Shown in pieces: positions 1 to 8,089 of a stretch of DNA of 64,000 bases. The DNA lies in assembly GCA_035295745.1 (NCBI GenBank), contig DATGIL010000039.1, forward strand, positions 1 to 64,000. The letters run 5' to 3'. Source of the stretch: JAIQFL01 sp035295745 (GTDB lineage Bacteria > Acidobacteriota > Terriglobia > Bryobacterales > Bryobacteraceae). Position 1 is the stretch's first letter; each line of letters begins with the position of its first letter. The notes beneath the pieces are model-generated. The model searched no databases and was not told the origin of the DNA. It saw nothing but the letters and a program-made list of their open reading frames with translations. The position numbers and the translations under genes are program-made.

Positions 1-235
1 CGCGCGGCTCGCAACGAGCCACGACCGTAAGGGAGTGTTTTTCGGGCGATCGGCATCGCTTGCTTACGCGCGCGGCTCACAACGAGCCACGACCGTAAGG
101 GAGTGATTTTCGGGCGATCGGACATCGCTTGCTCACGCGCGCGGCTCGCAAGCGCACTTATCGCGCGAACGTATTTGGGTAGCTCACGAGCCGCGCGCGT
201 AAGCAAGCGTCGCCCTAATCCCAACAAACCCGCCA
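1..235. repeat. Dispersed tandem repeat array 1 (about 68-bp unit)
   Basis: Two nearly complete direct units start at 1 and 69, followed by a partial unit at 138. Each carries the core ggctcgcaacgagccacgac, then a gtaagggagtg stretch and a cgcttgcttacg tail. The core contains a small hairpin (GGCTCG, loop CAA, CGAGCC). The array closes with the variant in which CGCTTGC and GCAAGCG face each other (about 125-155). An inverted partial copy (gagccgcgcgcgtaagcaag) lies at about 187-206. The array abuts the aspS stop codon. Related arrays are at 35067, 37660 and 48955. Its left edge is cut by the window. Confidence 0.85.
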
Positions 236-240
236 GGTCG

Positions 241-2019
241 CTATTTAGACTGTGTGCGAAATGCGATGCCGAGTTCGCGCAACTGGCGCTCCGGGATGGT
301 AGAGGGCGCGTCGCACATCAGGTCGGTGCCGCGCGCCGTTTTGGGGAACGGAATTACGTCGCGGATCGACGACTCACCCGCCAGAATCATCACCAGGCGA
401 TCGAGCCCGAGGGCGATTCCACCATGTGGCGGCGCGCCATATTCCAATCCGTCGAGCAGGAAGAAGAAACGGCGCCGAGCCTCTTCATCCGACATGCCGA
501 GCGCGGCGAAGACCTTCGACTGCACGTCGCGGCGATGAATACGAATCGAGCCGGAGCCCAGTTCTGTGCCGTTCAACACCAGGTCGTACGACTTGGCGCG
601 GCAGCGTGCCGGATCGGCAGTGAGCTTCTCCAGATCCTCGTCATGCACCGAAGTAAAGGGATGATGCGCGGCATTCCAGCGGTTTTCCTCTTCGTCCCAC
701 TCGAACATGGGGAAATCCACCACCCAGAGGAACTGGAAATTTTTCGGGTCGAGCAGTTTGTGGCGGTCGTTGAACTTCTGCGCCAGGTTGAGGCGGAGTT
801 GACCGCAGGCCATGTAGACGGTCTCTTCGGGGCGATGGCCCTTCGGCTCACCGGCCCAGGTAGCCAGCACCAGCAAGCTGTTCTCGCCGGCGCCCACGCG
901 CTCGCGCACCTTGGCCATCGCTTCGGGATAGTCGCGCTCCAGGCGCTTGGCGTCGTCATAGACGCGCAGACCGCGCTCCTGGCCGAACGCCTTGAATTCG
1001 TCACGCTCCTTGCGTGCCGGCGTACCGGCGCCCGGAATGTGGATCGCCACCAGCGGCATTCCGGCGTTGGCGAGTTCGGGCAGGAGGTCGGCTACGCCGT
1101 GCATCGGTGGAATGCGGCGGTCAGGCTTGTCGCTGCCATAGCTCTCCATCGCCTGGGCGTACGTGATTCGCGGAAACGGGATCTCCACGCGGTAACCTGC
1201 GACCTCGCAGACCCGCTGCATCAACGGCTCAATCACCTCGAAGATTCGTTCCTGCTGCGGAAACGACATCTCCAGGTCAATTTGCGTAAACTCCGCCTGG
1301 CGATCGGCGCGCGTATCTTCGTCGCGGAAACAGCGTACGATCTGGAAGTACTTCTCGAAGCCGCTCACCATCAGCAGTTGCTTGAAGAGCTGCGGCGATT
1401 GCGGCAACGCATAGAACGTGCCAGGCTGCACGCGGCTGGGCACCAGATAGTCGCGCGCGCCTTCCGGCGTGGAGCGCGTCATGAACGGGGTCTCGATCTC
1501 GAGAAAGCCTTGCGAGTTCAGACTCTCGCGCACCGCAAAAGCGATCTTCGAGCGCAGAATGATATTGCGCTGCATGTGCGGACGGCGCAGATCGACGTAA
1601 CGATATTTGAGGCGCACGTCTTCGCTCACGTCCACCTGCTCCTCCATGGGGAACGGTGGGGTGCGCGACTCGTTCAGGATCCAGATGCGCGACGCCACCA
1701 CCTCAATCTCACCCGTCGGCAGATTGGGGTTCTGAGCGGCGGGACCGCGCGGCGAAACCTTGCCTTCCACGGCGATTACATACTCCGGCCGCATGACCTC
1801 GGCACGGCTATGGACAGAAGGATCGACGTCTTCATGAATCACGATCTGCGTGATGCCATCGCGGTCTCGCAGATCGACGAAGATCACGCCGCCATGGTCG
1901 CGGCGGCGATGAACCCAGCCCATCAGTACAACGGTCTTGCCCTCATCCGCGGCGCGCAATACGCCACAGGTATGGGTCCGGCGAAGATCGCCCAGAAAAT
2001 CCAGCGCAACAGGTTCCAT
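241..2019 (-). CDS. aspS: Aspartyl-tRNA synthetase
   Basis: Cytoplasmic class II synthetase that charges tRNA-Asp with aspartate. The 592 residues show the bacterial-type order: an N-terminal OB-fold anticodon-binding domain (about residues 10-115, with GWVHRRRDHGG), the class II catalytic core with motif 2 (RCFRDEDTRADRQAEFTQID), a bacterial GAD-type insertion (about 290-410), and motif 3 near the C-terminus (GIALGLDRLVMILAG). Length matches the family. The ATG at 2019 lies 11 bp after hisS, so the two form a hisS-aspS operon, a common bacterial pairing. Whether it is discriminating or also charges tRNA-Asn cannot be decided here because no gatCAB or asnS genes are in view. Confidence 0.97.
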   Translation of the reverse strand: MEPVALDFLGDLRRTHTCGVLRAADEGKTVVLMGWVHRRRDHGGVIFVDLRDRDGITQIVIHEDVDPSVHSRAEVMRPEYVIAVEGKVSPRGPAAQNPNLPTGEIEVVASRIWILNESRTPPFPMEEQVDVSEDVRLKYRYVDLRRPHMQRNIILRSKIAFAVRESLNSQGFLEIETPFMTRSTPEGARDYLVPSRVQPGTFYALPQSPQLFKQLLMVSGFEKYFQIVRCFRDEDTRADRQAEFTQIDLEMSFPQQERIFEVIEPLMQRVCEVAGYRVEIPFPRITYAQAMESYGSDKPDRRIPPMHGVADLLPELANAGMPLVAIHIPGAGTPARKERDEFKAFGQERGLRVYDDAKRLERDYPEAMAKVRERVGAGENSLLVLATWAGEPKGHRPEETVYMACGQLRLNLAQKFNDRHKLLDPKNFQFLWVVDFPMFEWDEEENRWNAAHHPFTSVHDEDLEKLTADPARCRAKSYDLVLNGTELGSGSIRIHRRDVQSKVFAALGMSDEEARRRFFFLLDGLEYGAPPHGGIALGLDRLVMILAGESSIRDVIPFPKTARGTDLMCDAPSTIPERQLRELGIAFRTQSK

Positions 2020-2030
2020 ATTCGATGTTA

Positions 2031-3272
2031 TCAGTTCAGGGCGGAGAGCCTCGCAGCTAACTCCTCTCGGGTCAGACTGTGCTGCTCGCCCGTAGACATG
2101 TTCTTCAGCGTGTATTTGCCCGCGGACATTTCGTTCTCGCCGACGATCAGCACGAAGCGCGCGCCGAGCTTGTTAGCGAGTTCCATGGCGCGTTTAAGCT
2201 TAGCTTCGACAAGTTCCACCGAGAGCCCGGCGCGTCGAAAGTCGCCCGCCATTACGGCGGTGTGGCGCACCGCGGTTTCGCCCAAAGGTGCGATAAACAG
2301 GTCGAGCGGGGCAGGGGATTGGTCGCCTTCCACGCTCATCACCAGGCGGTCTTCGCCGATCGAAAAGCCGATTCCCGGCGAATGGATCTTGGAGCCCAGC
2401 GATTCGGCGAGTCCATTGTACCGCCCGCCGCCCAGGACGGAATTCTGCGCCCCCAGAGCGCCATGCACCACTTCGAAAGTAGTGCGCATGTAGTAGTCGA
2501 GGCCGCGCACCATGCGCGGGCGGACTTCGAACTGGATGCCGCGATCGGTGAGGTAGTGCTTGACCGATTCAAAGTGCGCGCGGCAATCGTCGCAGAGGTG
2601 GTCGATGATGCTGGGCAGTTTGTCGATGATGGCCTGGTCGGCTTCCACTTTGCAATCCAGCACGCGCAGCGGGTTGGTTTCCGCGCGGCGCTGGCAATCG
2701 GTGCACATCGTCGGAGCTACGGGTTTGAGTTCCTGGCGCAGGCGTTCCACGTACTGGGGCCGGCAATTGTGGTCACCCACCGAGTTGATCAGCAGCTTGA
2801 ATCCGCTGAGCCCGACGCCCTTCAGGATGTCGACCACCATTTCGATGACTTCCGCGTCCACCACCGGCGATTCCGACCCGATGGCTTCCGCGCCTATCTG
2901 GAAAAACTGCCGGTATCGCCCCTTCTGCGGGCGCTCGCGGCGAAACATGGGGCCCATATAGTAGAGCTTCTGCACTCCCGGCCGCTGATCAAGGCGGTGC
3001 TCGATGTAGGCGCGGATGACCGACGCGGTATTCTCGGGCCGCAAGGTGAGCGAGGTCTCGTCGCGATCCGTGAACGTGTACATCTCCTTGGTGACGATGT
3101 CAGTCTCTTCGCCCACGCCACGCGCAAAAAGCTGGGTCTCCTCGAGAATCGGCGTGCGAATCTCGTGATAGTGGTATCCGCGAAAGATAGAGCGGGCCAC
3201 GGCTTCCACGCGGTTCCACACCTCGGTGGATGGGGGCAGTAAATCTCTGGTTCCTTTGACGGCTTTAATCAA
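2031..3272 (-). CDS. hisS: Histidyl-tRNA synthetase
   Basis: Class II synthetase charging tRNA-His. Visible signatures are the N-terminal KGTRDLLP motif, motif 2 with RRERPQKGRYRQFFQIGAE, the HisRS-specific LVRGLDYY-type motif (MVRGLDYYMRTTFEV), GGGRYNGL, and a C-terminal anticodon-binding domain (from about residue 325). The frame is open to a GTG at 3299, but a TTG at 3272 gives the canonical start MIKAVKGTRDLLP (413 aa) and is preferred here. No convincing Shine-Dalgarno precedes either. It is the first gene of the hisS-aspS operon; its promoter must lie in the gap above 3300. Confidence 0.95.
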   Translation of the reverse strand: MIKAVKGTRDLLPPSTEVWNRVEAVARSIFRGYHYHEIRTPILEETQLFARGVGEETDIVTKEMYTFTDRDETSLTLRPENTASVIRAYIEHRLDQRPGVQKLYYMGPMFRRERPQKGRYRQFFQIGAEAIGSESPVVDAEVIEMVVDILKGVGLSGFKLLINSVGDHNCRPQYVERLRQELKPVAPTMCTDCQRRAETNPLRVLDCKVEADQAIIDKLPSIIDHLCDDCRAHFESVKHYLTDRGIQFEVRPRMVRGLDYYMRTTFEVVHGALGAQNSVLGGGRYNGLAESLGSKIHSPGIGFSIGEDRLVMSVEGDQSPAPLDLFIAPLGETAVRHTAVMAGDFRRAGLSVELVEAKLKRAMELANKLGARFVLIVGENEMSAGKYTLKNMSTGEQHSLTREELAARLSALN

Positions 3273-3421
3273 GATAGTGGGAAGAAACCATGCTAACACG
3301 CCAGGAGTGGCGCTTGCTGTTGGCTTGGGAGCGGGTGCGCAACCAGGTTCGGGCTAGCCGCTCGGTCCCATCGTCACCAGAACCGATCGCAGACGCCGTC
3401 CGGCTGGGTCCTTTCGCATCG

Positions 3422-3446
3422 ATTTCCGTCGGACATCAACGGAAAT
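3422..3446. other. Perfect inverted repeat, 8-bp arms
   Basis: ATTTCCGT at 3422-3429 and ACGGAAAT at 3439-3446 are perfect reverse complements with a 9-nt loop. No T tract follows, so an operator or processing site is as likely as a terminator. It lies about 150 bp upstream of hisS. Confidence 0.5.
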
Positions 3447-3691
3447 TCTCTGTAAGCTGTTGAAACTGCAGACCAGTACCCGTCGGAGTCAGACGGGTGC
3501 GGTTGCTCGCGGCATTGTTGGGGGCCAGCAGAACCGGAAACCTCGTCTCCATCGGGCCCGATTGGACACCGGGCAGAAATGGAGCGGAGCCAGCGAGCCG
3601 GGCTTGCTCGCGCGGTTCCCTTTCATCGGCAAAGTTTTGAAACGGACGCAAATCAATGCGGCAATGTTTCCCGGAAAATGAGTGCCAAAGA

Positions 3692-3715
3692 GTGGCGTAT
3701 TTGGTAAGACGCCAC
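3692..3715. other. Perfect inverted repeat, 7-bp arms
   Basis: GTGGCGT (3692-3698) and ACGCCAC (3709-3715) are exact reverse complements with a 10-nt loop. It is in the hisS/TonB receptor gap, about 250 bp upstream of the candidate promoter. Role unknown. Confidence 0.45.
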
Positions 3716-3963
3716 AGAGTTACCCCATTAGAACAAGATTGCTCTCGATTTACCGTAAGCAGCCCTCGCGTGACGACTCCCCCGGATTTAGAAGGGACGA
3801 ATTGCAGGAATGAGGGCTAAAGCCGGCGGCAGACGCCACCAGATGGGTAGATTGAGGGACAGAAACGGGGCGTGGGAGGCGGGTGTGGTGTGCGGTTAAC
3901 TTTCCCTTTTACCATTGGCTTTACCTGGCGGGTGGATTGAGCAGTTAAGTGGCTGCTCATAAC

Positions 3964-3993
3964 TTGACACTTTCGAAAACTGGCCGATATCAT
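3964..3993 (+). promoter_or_regulatory. Sigma70-like promoter for TonB receptor 1
   Basis: TTGACA at 3964-3969, an 18-nt spacer, and TATCAT at 3988-3993. This is the best sigma70 match in the window. Transcription would start near 4000 and leave a leader of about 110 nt that contains a weak GC stem followed by five T residues (4018-4039). Confidence 0.6.
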
Positions 3994-4109
3994 TGCCTCC
4001 AATGAGTTAGTTGGGTGAAGGGGAGAGGTTCTCCTTTTTCGAAGCGCCGCAACGTCGCGGCCTTTAGTCTGTTCACGTCTCGCACCTTTCAACCATAGAG
4101 GGGGTAAGT

Positions 4110-7100
4110 TTGAAGTACTTAGTGGGAGTGTTTCTATTCGTGTCGCTCGCGTTCGGACAAGGCACCGAGGCGATACTTACCGGTACCGTCATCGATCCGT
4201 CGGGTGCCAGCATGCCCGGAGCCGTGGTCGTCGCACTGAATGTGGATACCGGCGTGTCCACCAAGGAAGTCGCGAATAATTCGGGCGTCTATCTGTTCCC
4301 CGGCCTGCCGCCTGGGAATTATCGAGTCAGCGCCGAGAAGCCCGGCTTCCGCAAAATCGTCATGAGCGACAACATCCTGCGAGTGGGTGACAAGATCACA
4401 TTGAACCTGGCACTCGAGGTAGGCTCGGCGACCGAATCGGTGGTAGTCGAGGCCAATGCGGAAGCGGTGAACACGTTAACGGCGTCGCAGGGCGGATTGT
4501 TGAACCAGCAGCGCATCCTCGACCTGCCGGTCAACCAGCGCAACGCCATGGACTTTGTGCTTACGCAACCAGGCGTGGTCGGGACGAATTTCAACGGCGC
4601 CCGCAACGACATGCTTAACATCTCACTCGATGGCACGAATATCCAAGACAACTTCATCACCGAGTCTTTAGGCACAGTGCAGATCAATACCAGCGTCGAC
4701 CGCATCGAAGAGGTGCGCGTAGTGACTTCGCCGGCCGATGCGGAGTTCGGCCGCGGATCGGGCCAGGTGCAACTGGTTTCCCGCTCGGGCACCAACCGTT
4801 ACCATGGCAGCGTATTCGACACGATTCATAATACGGTGCTCAACGCCAACAGTTGGGCGAACAACCGCAATGGCGTCAACCGCAATATCACGGTGCAGAA
4901 CGACACCGGTATCCGCCTGGACGGTCCCGTGAAGAAGAATAAGACTTTCTTCTTCGGATTGTTCGAGGGCAACATCACTCGCACCAAAAGCTCGGTGACC
5001 GCGACCACGCTGACGGACCAGGCGCGGCAAGGCATTTTCCGCTTCTATCCGGGAGTGCAGAACGCCAACGCGAATGCCAACAATCCGAGCGTCGACCTGG
5101 CCGGTAATCCGGTGGCGCCGCGCGGGGCCACGGGGGCGCTGCAATCGGTAAATCTGTTTGGGCTCGATCCCAACCGTCTGGCTCCGGACACCACCGGCAT
5201 CGTCGCCAAGAATCTGGCGCTGCTGCCTTCGCCGAACAATTGGACCACCGGCGACGGTTTGAATACCGCCGGCTATCTGTGGCGTCGCGCAGCCTCTGAC
5301 GACATTTACTCGGTGAACGTGCGCGTGGACCACAACTTCAACCAGTCGGAAAGGTTCACCGTCAGTTACGCACACGATACCGAGAACGCGCCCAACAATA
5401 ACGATGCGCAGCCGTTGCCTTCGTCCCCGATCGGCGTGTACACCGACACCGGCACGGTCGGGTCGATGGCGCTGGTTTCGACTTTGCGTCCAAACCTGGT
5501 GAACGAGGCGCGTGCTGGTGTATCGCGAAACAGCGTGCAGTTCCATGCGCCCTGGACGGTAGACGGACAGTCGCAAGACAGCGTGCTGCCGAAATTGAAT
5601 GGCGTCGCGTACCTGCTCGGCTTCGTCGCAACCAATACCGCGGGAGGGATTACCAGCCCGATCGCCACCGGAACCAGCGAAGATCCGCAGGGGCGTATGC
5701 AGCCGATCTATCAGTACGGCGACAAGATCAGTTGGCTCAAAGGCCGCCATGCGATCAAGGCGGGTGTGGACCTGCGGTTCGTCTCCACCAATTCTTTCGT
5801 GGCGTTCAACGTGGTGCCGCGCGTCAACCTGGGAGTCGCCAGCGCGACGGGCACGCAGAACATCACCACGATTACTGGCATTGGCGCGAACGGCACGGCC
5901 GCCGGCAATATCCTGTCCGAACTGGCCGGATCGGTTTCGAATGAAGCGCAGCAGTTTTATTCGCCGGGTGGACCGAACCCGCAGTTCATCTCGGGCGAGA
6001 ATTCGCAGCATACCTGGCGAAACCGCGAGTGGGGCACGTTCATCCAGGATGACATCAAGCTGAGGAACAACCTCACGCTGAATGTGGGTTTGCGGTGGGA
6101 CTACTACGGTATTCCATACGAAGCCGATGGCCGGATCAGCACCGTGGTGGGCGGGTCGCAATCCATCTTTGGTGTTTCGGGAACGACCTTGGGCTCGCTC
6201 TTCCAGCCTGGTGTGATGACCGGCTCGCTGACCCAGTTGCAACTCATCGGGCGAAATTCGCCAAACCCCAATATCCAGCCGTGGAATCGCCAGTACAAGA
6301 ACTTCGCGCCGGTGATCGGACTCTCGTGGGGGATTCCGTGGCTCGGCCGTGACAAGACGATTCTGCGCGCCGGCTACGGTATCGCCTACGAGCGCTACAC
6401 CCAAGTGCTGCTCGATCAGCTCTACGGGAACAGTGCGCCGGGACTCGGCCAGGGCCAAACGTACGCCCCGCCGAGCTATCAGAATCTCGGGACGGCGCTG
6501 CTACCGCTGCAGACGGTTGGGCCGCCGCTGGCAACAGTACCGATCAATGATAACAACGGTTCCACGCAGACGTTGCTGGTGGCCGATAACGGCTTGAAGC
6601 AGCCTTACATCCAGAACTGGAACATTTCGGTGGGCCGGGAGATCGCCAAGGGAGTGCTGTTGGATGTCCGATACGTGGGCAGCAAAGGAACACGCCTCCT
6701 GCGCGGCACCAACATCGACGAGGTCAACATCGTGGAGAACGGCATCCTCAACGCCTTCCAGACTACGGAGGCCGGAGGAAACTCACCGCTGCTGACCCAG
6801 ATTTTCAAGGGCCTCAATGTTCCTCAGGTGGGAGTAGTGGATGGCGTCAACATCACCGGTTCCGATGCGATGCGCAAGAACACCACGTTGCAGTCGTACC
6901 TTCTGAACAACGCGGTGGGCGGCTTCGCCACCTTCCTTGGGTACAACACCTTCATCACTGGTGTGCGCGGCGGCTTGCTGAAGAACGGCGGACTGCCTGC
7001 GAACTTCATCACTGCCAACCCACAGTTCGGGGCGGCTGACCTGATCGGGAACTTCAGCAACTCCACGTTCAACTCGCTGCAGATCGAGCTGAACAAGCGG

Positions 7101-7907
7101 TTTGGCAGCGGCTTCCAAATCCAGGGCAGCTACGTGCGCAGTAAGGCGCTGGGCGATTACGATGGCACGGCGCAGAGCGAGGTGACCAGCTTCCAGACGT
7201 TGCGGAATCTGGCGCTGGACAAGCGACTGCTCAGCTTCGATCAGCCCAACGTTCTGCGCACTAGCGGCATCTGGGATCTGCCATTCGGGCCGGGCCGCAA
7301 GGTGTTAGGCAGCAGTCACGGGGTGCTCGGTCACGTGGTGGAGAAGTGGCAGACGGCGGTGATCTTCTTCAAGCAATCGGGTGCTCCTACGGGCTTCTCC
7401 GACAGTGCCGCAAGCACCATCACTACGGGCTCCGGCGGTACCTTCAACGGACTCACCGGCACACCGATCTCGTTGGGCGCTCTGCCTGGCGGCAGCGTCT
7501 ACAAAAGCGGCAACAACGTAATGTACTTCACCGGGCTCACTCAAGTGCCGGACCCATCCATCAAAAATATGCCGGCCAATCTGCAGAGCCTGAGCGCGCT
7601 GTTTGCGGTACAAGGTGCGAACGGACAGGTGCTGCTGCAGAATCCTGGGCCTGGTTCGATCGGCGGGCTGAGTCCCACGAATTTCCGCGGACTTGGGACC
7701 TTCACGCTGAATATTCAGGCTTCGAAGCTGATCACGTTGAACAAGGAGCGCAACGTGACGATGCGGCTCAGGGCGGATGCAATCAATCTCTTGAATCGTC
7801 CGATCTGGGGAACGCCGAATCTGAACATCGACAGCACCAGCTTCGGTCAGATCACCACGGCGACGGGGAATCGGAGCGTCAACCTGACGGCGCGTATCGA
7901 ATTCTGA
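4110..7907 (+). CDS. TonB-dependent receptor, Oar-like, with N-terminal carboxypeptidase-regulatory domain (1)
   Basis: Outer-membrane receptor of 1265 residues. It has a signal peptide (MKYLVGVFLFVSLAFGQG), a CarboxypepD_reg/Cna-B-like beta-sandwich (about 20-100, GTVIDPSGASMPGAVV), a plug domain (about 110-230, with SLDGTNIQDNF and RIEEVRVVTSPADAEFGRGSG), then a long beta-barrel ending in the expected aromatic residue (LTARIEF). The start is TTG at 4110, supported by the ribosome-binding site agaggggg five nt upstream. The family is greatly expanded in Acidobacteria and probably imports large organic substrates, by analogy with SusC and Oar proteins; the substrate is not deducible. It is a single-gene unit ending in a hairpin at 7919-7948. 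Confidence 0.93.
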   Translation: MKYLVGVFLFVSLAFGQGTEAILTGTVIDPSGASMPGAVVVALNVDTGVSTKEVANNSGVYLFPGLPPGNYRVSAEKPGFRKIVMSDNILRVGDKITLNLALEVGSATESVVVEANAEAVNTLTASQGGLLNQQRILDLPVNQRNAMDFVLTQPGVVGTNFNGARNDMLNISLDGTNIQDNFITESLGTVQINTSVDRIEEVRVVTSPADAEFGRGSGQVQLVSRSGTNRYHGSVFDTIHNTVLNANSWANNRNGVNRNITVQNDTGIRLDGPVKKNKTFFFGLFEGNITRTKSSVTATTLTDQARQGIFRFYPGVQNANANANNPSVDLAGNPVAPRGATGALQSVNLFGLDPNRLAPDTTGIVAKNLALLPSPNNWTTGDGLNTAGYLWRRAASDDIYSVNVRVDHNFNQSERFTVSYAHDTENAPNNNDAQPLPSSPIGVYTDTGTVGSMALVSTLRPNLVNEARAGVSRNSVQFHAPWTVDGQSQDSVLPKLNGVAYLLGFVATNTAGGITSPIATGTSEDPQGRMQPIYQYGDKISWLKGRHAIKAGVDLRFVSTNSFVAFNVVPRVNLGVASATGTQNITTITGIGANGTAAGNILSELAGSVSNEAQQFYSPGGPNPQFISGENSQHTWRNREWGTFIQDDIKLRNNLTLNVGLRWDYYGIPYEADGRISTVVGGSQSIFGVSGTTLGSLFQPGVMTGSLTQLQLIGRNSPNPNIQPWNRQYKNFAPVIGLSWGIPWLGRDKTILRAGYGIAYERYTQVLLDQLYGNSAPGLGQGQTYAPPSYQNLGTALLPLQTVGPPLATVPINDNNGSTQTLLVADNGLKQPYIQNWNISVGREIAKGVLLDVRYVGSKGTRLLRGTNIDEVNIVENGILNAFQTTEAGGNSPLLTQIFKGLNVPQVGVVDGVNITGSDAMRKNTTLQSYLLNNAVGGFATFLGYNTFITGVRGGLLKNGGLPANFITANPQFGAADLIGNFSNSTFNSLQIELNKRFGSGFQIQGSYVRSKALGDYDGTAQSEVTSFQTLRNLALDKRLLSFDQPNVLRTSGIWDLPFGPGRKVLGSSHGVLGHVVEKWQTAVIFFKQSGAPTGFSDSAASTITTGSGGTFNGLTGTPISLGALPGGSVYKSGNNVMYFTGLTQVPDPSIKNMPANLQSLSALFAVQGANGQVLLQNPGPGSIGGLSPTNFRGLGTFTLNIQASKLITLNKERNVTMRLRADAINLLNRPIWGTPNLNIDSTSFGQITTATGNRSVNLTARIEF

Positions 7908-7918
7908 TTCTGTGGGAG

Positions 7919-7948
7919 AGGTGCGGCGAGCGCAAGCTTACCGCACCT
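7919..7948. terminator. Hairpin between convergent genes
   Basis: AGGTGCGG (7919-7926) and CCGCACCT (7941-7948) are perfect reverse complements with a 14-nt loop, 12 bp after the TonB receptor stop. There is no clear T tract, so Rho-independent termination is uncertain. It sits between convergent genes and could serve both. Confidence 0.5.
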
Positions 7949-8089
7949 GCACCTTCCGTGGAATTCGGCGCACTCCCGGGATACTCTGTTGCGCACCGGG
8001 AGAGACCTCTGTCTTCCCGGGTACGAGATCAGCCGTTACGCACGGAAGAGTATCTCATCTGAAGTAATTCTCTTTCCGGTACATCTCTA

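Larger units (their letters stand above)
3273..4109. other. Intergenic region between hisS and TonB receptor 1
   Basis: About 840 bp between divergently transcribed genes. No convincing coding frame is visible; short open frames here lack family motifs. It holds two perfect hairpins (3422-3446 and 3692-3715), a strong sigma70-like promoter (3964-3993) for the TonB receptor, and a weak stem followed by T residues at 4018-4038 within that gene's leader. The hisS promoter is not obvious. Confidence 0.6.

Noticed and set aside
103..2493. A 796-codon open frame on the plus strand
   Set aside because: It lies antisense to aspS and hisS, has no family motif, and its openness follows from the high GC third position of the real genes.
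4668..6458. A 596-codon open frame on the minus strand
   Set aside because: Antisense to the TonB receptor; Arg/His-rich composition typical of a shadow frame.
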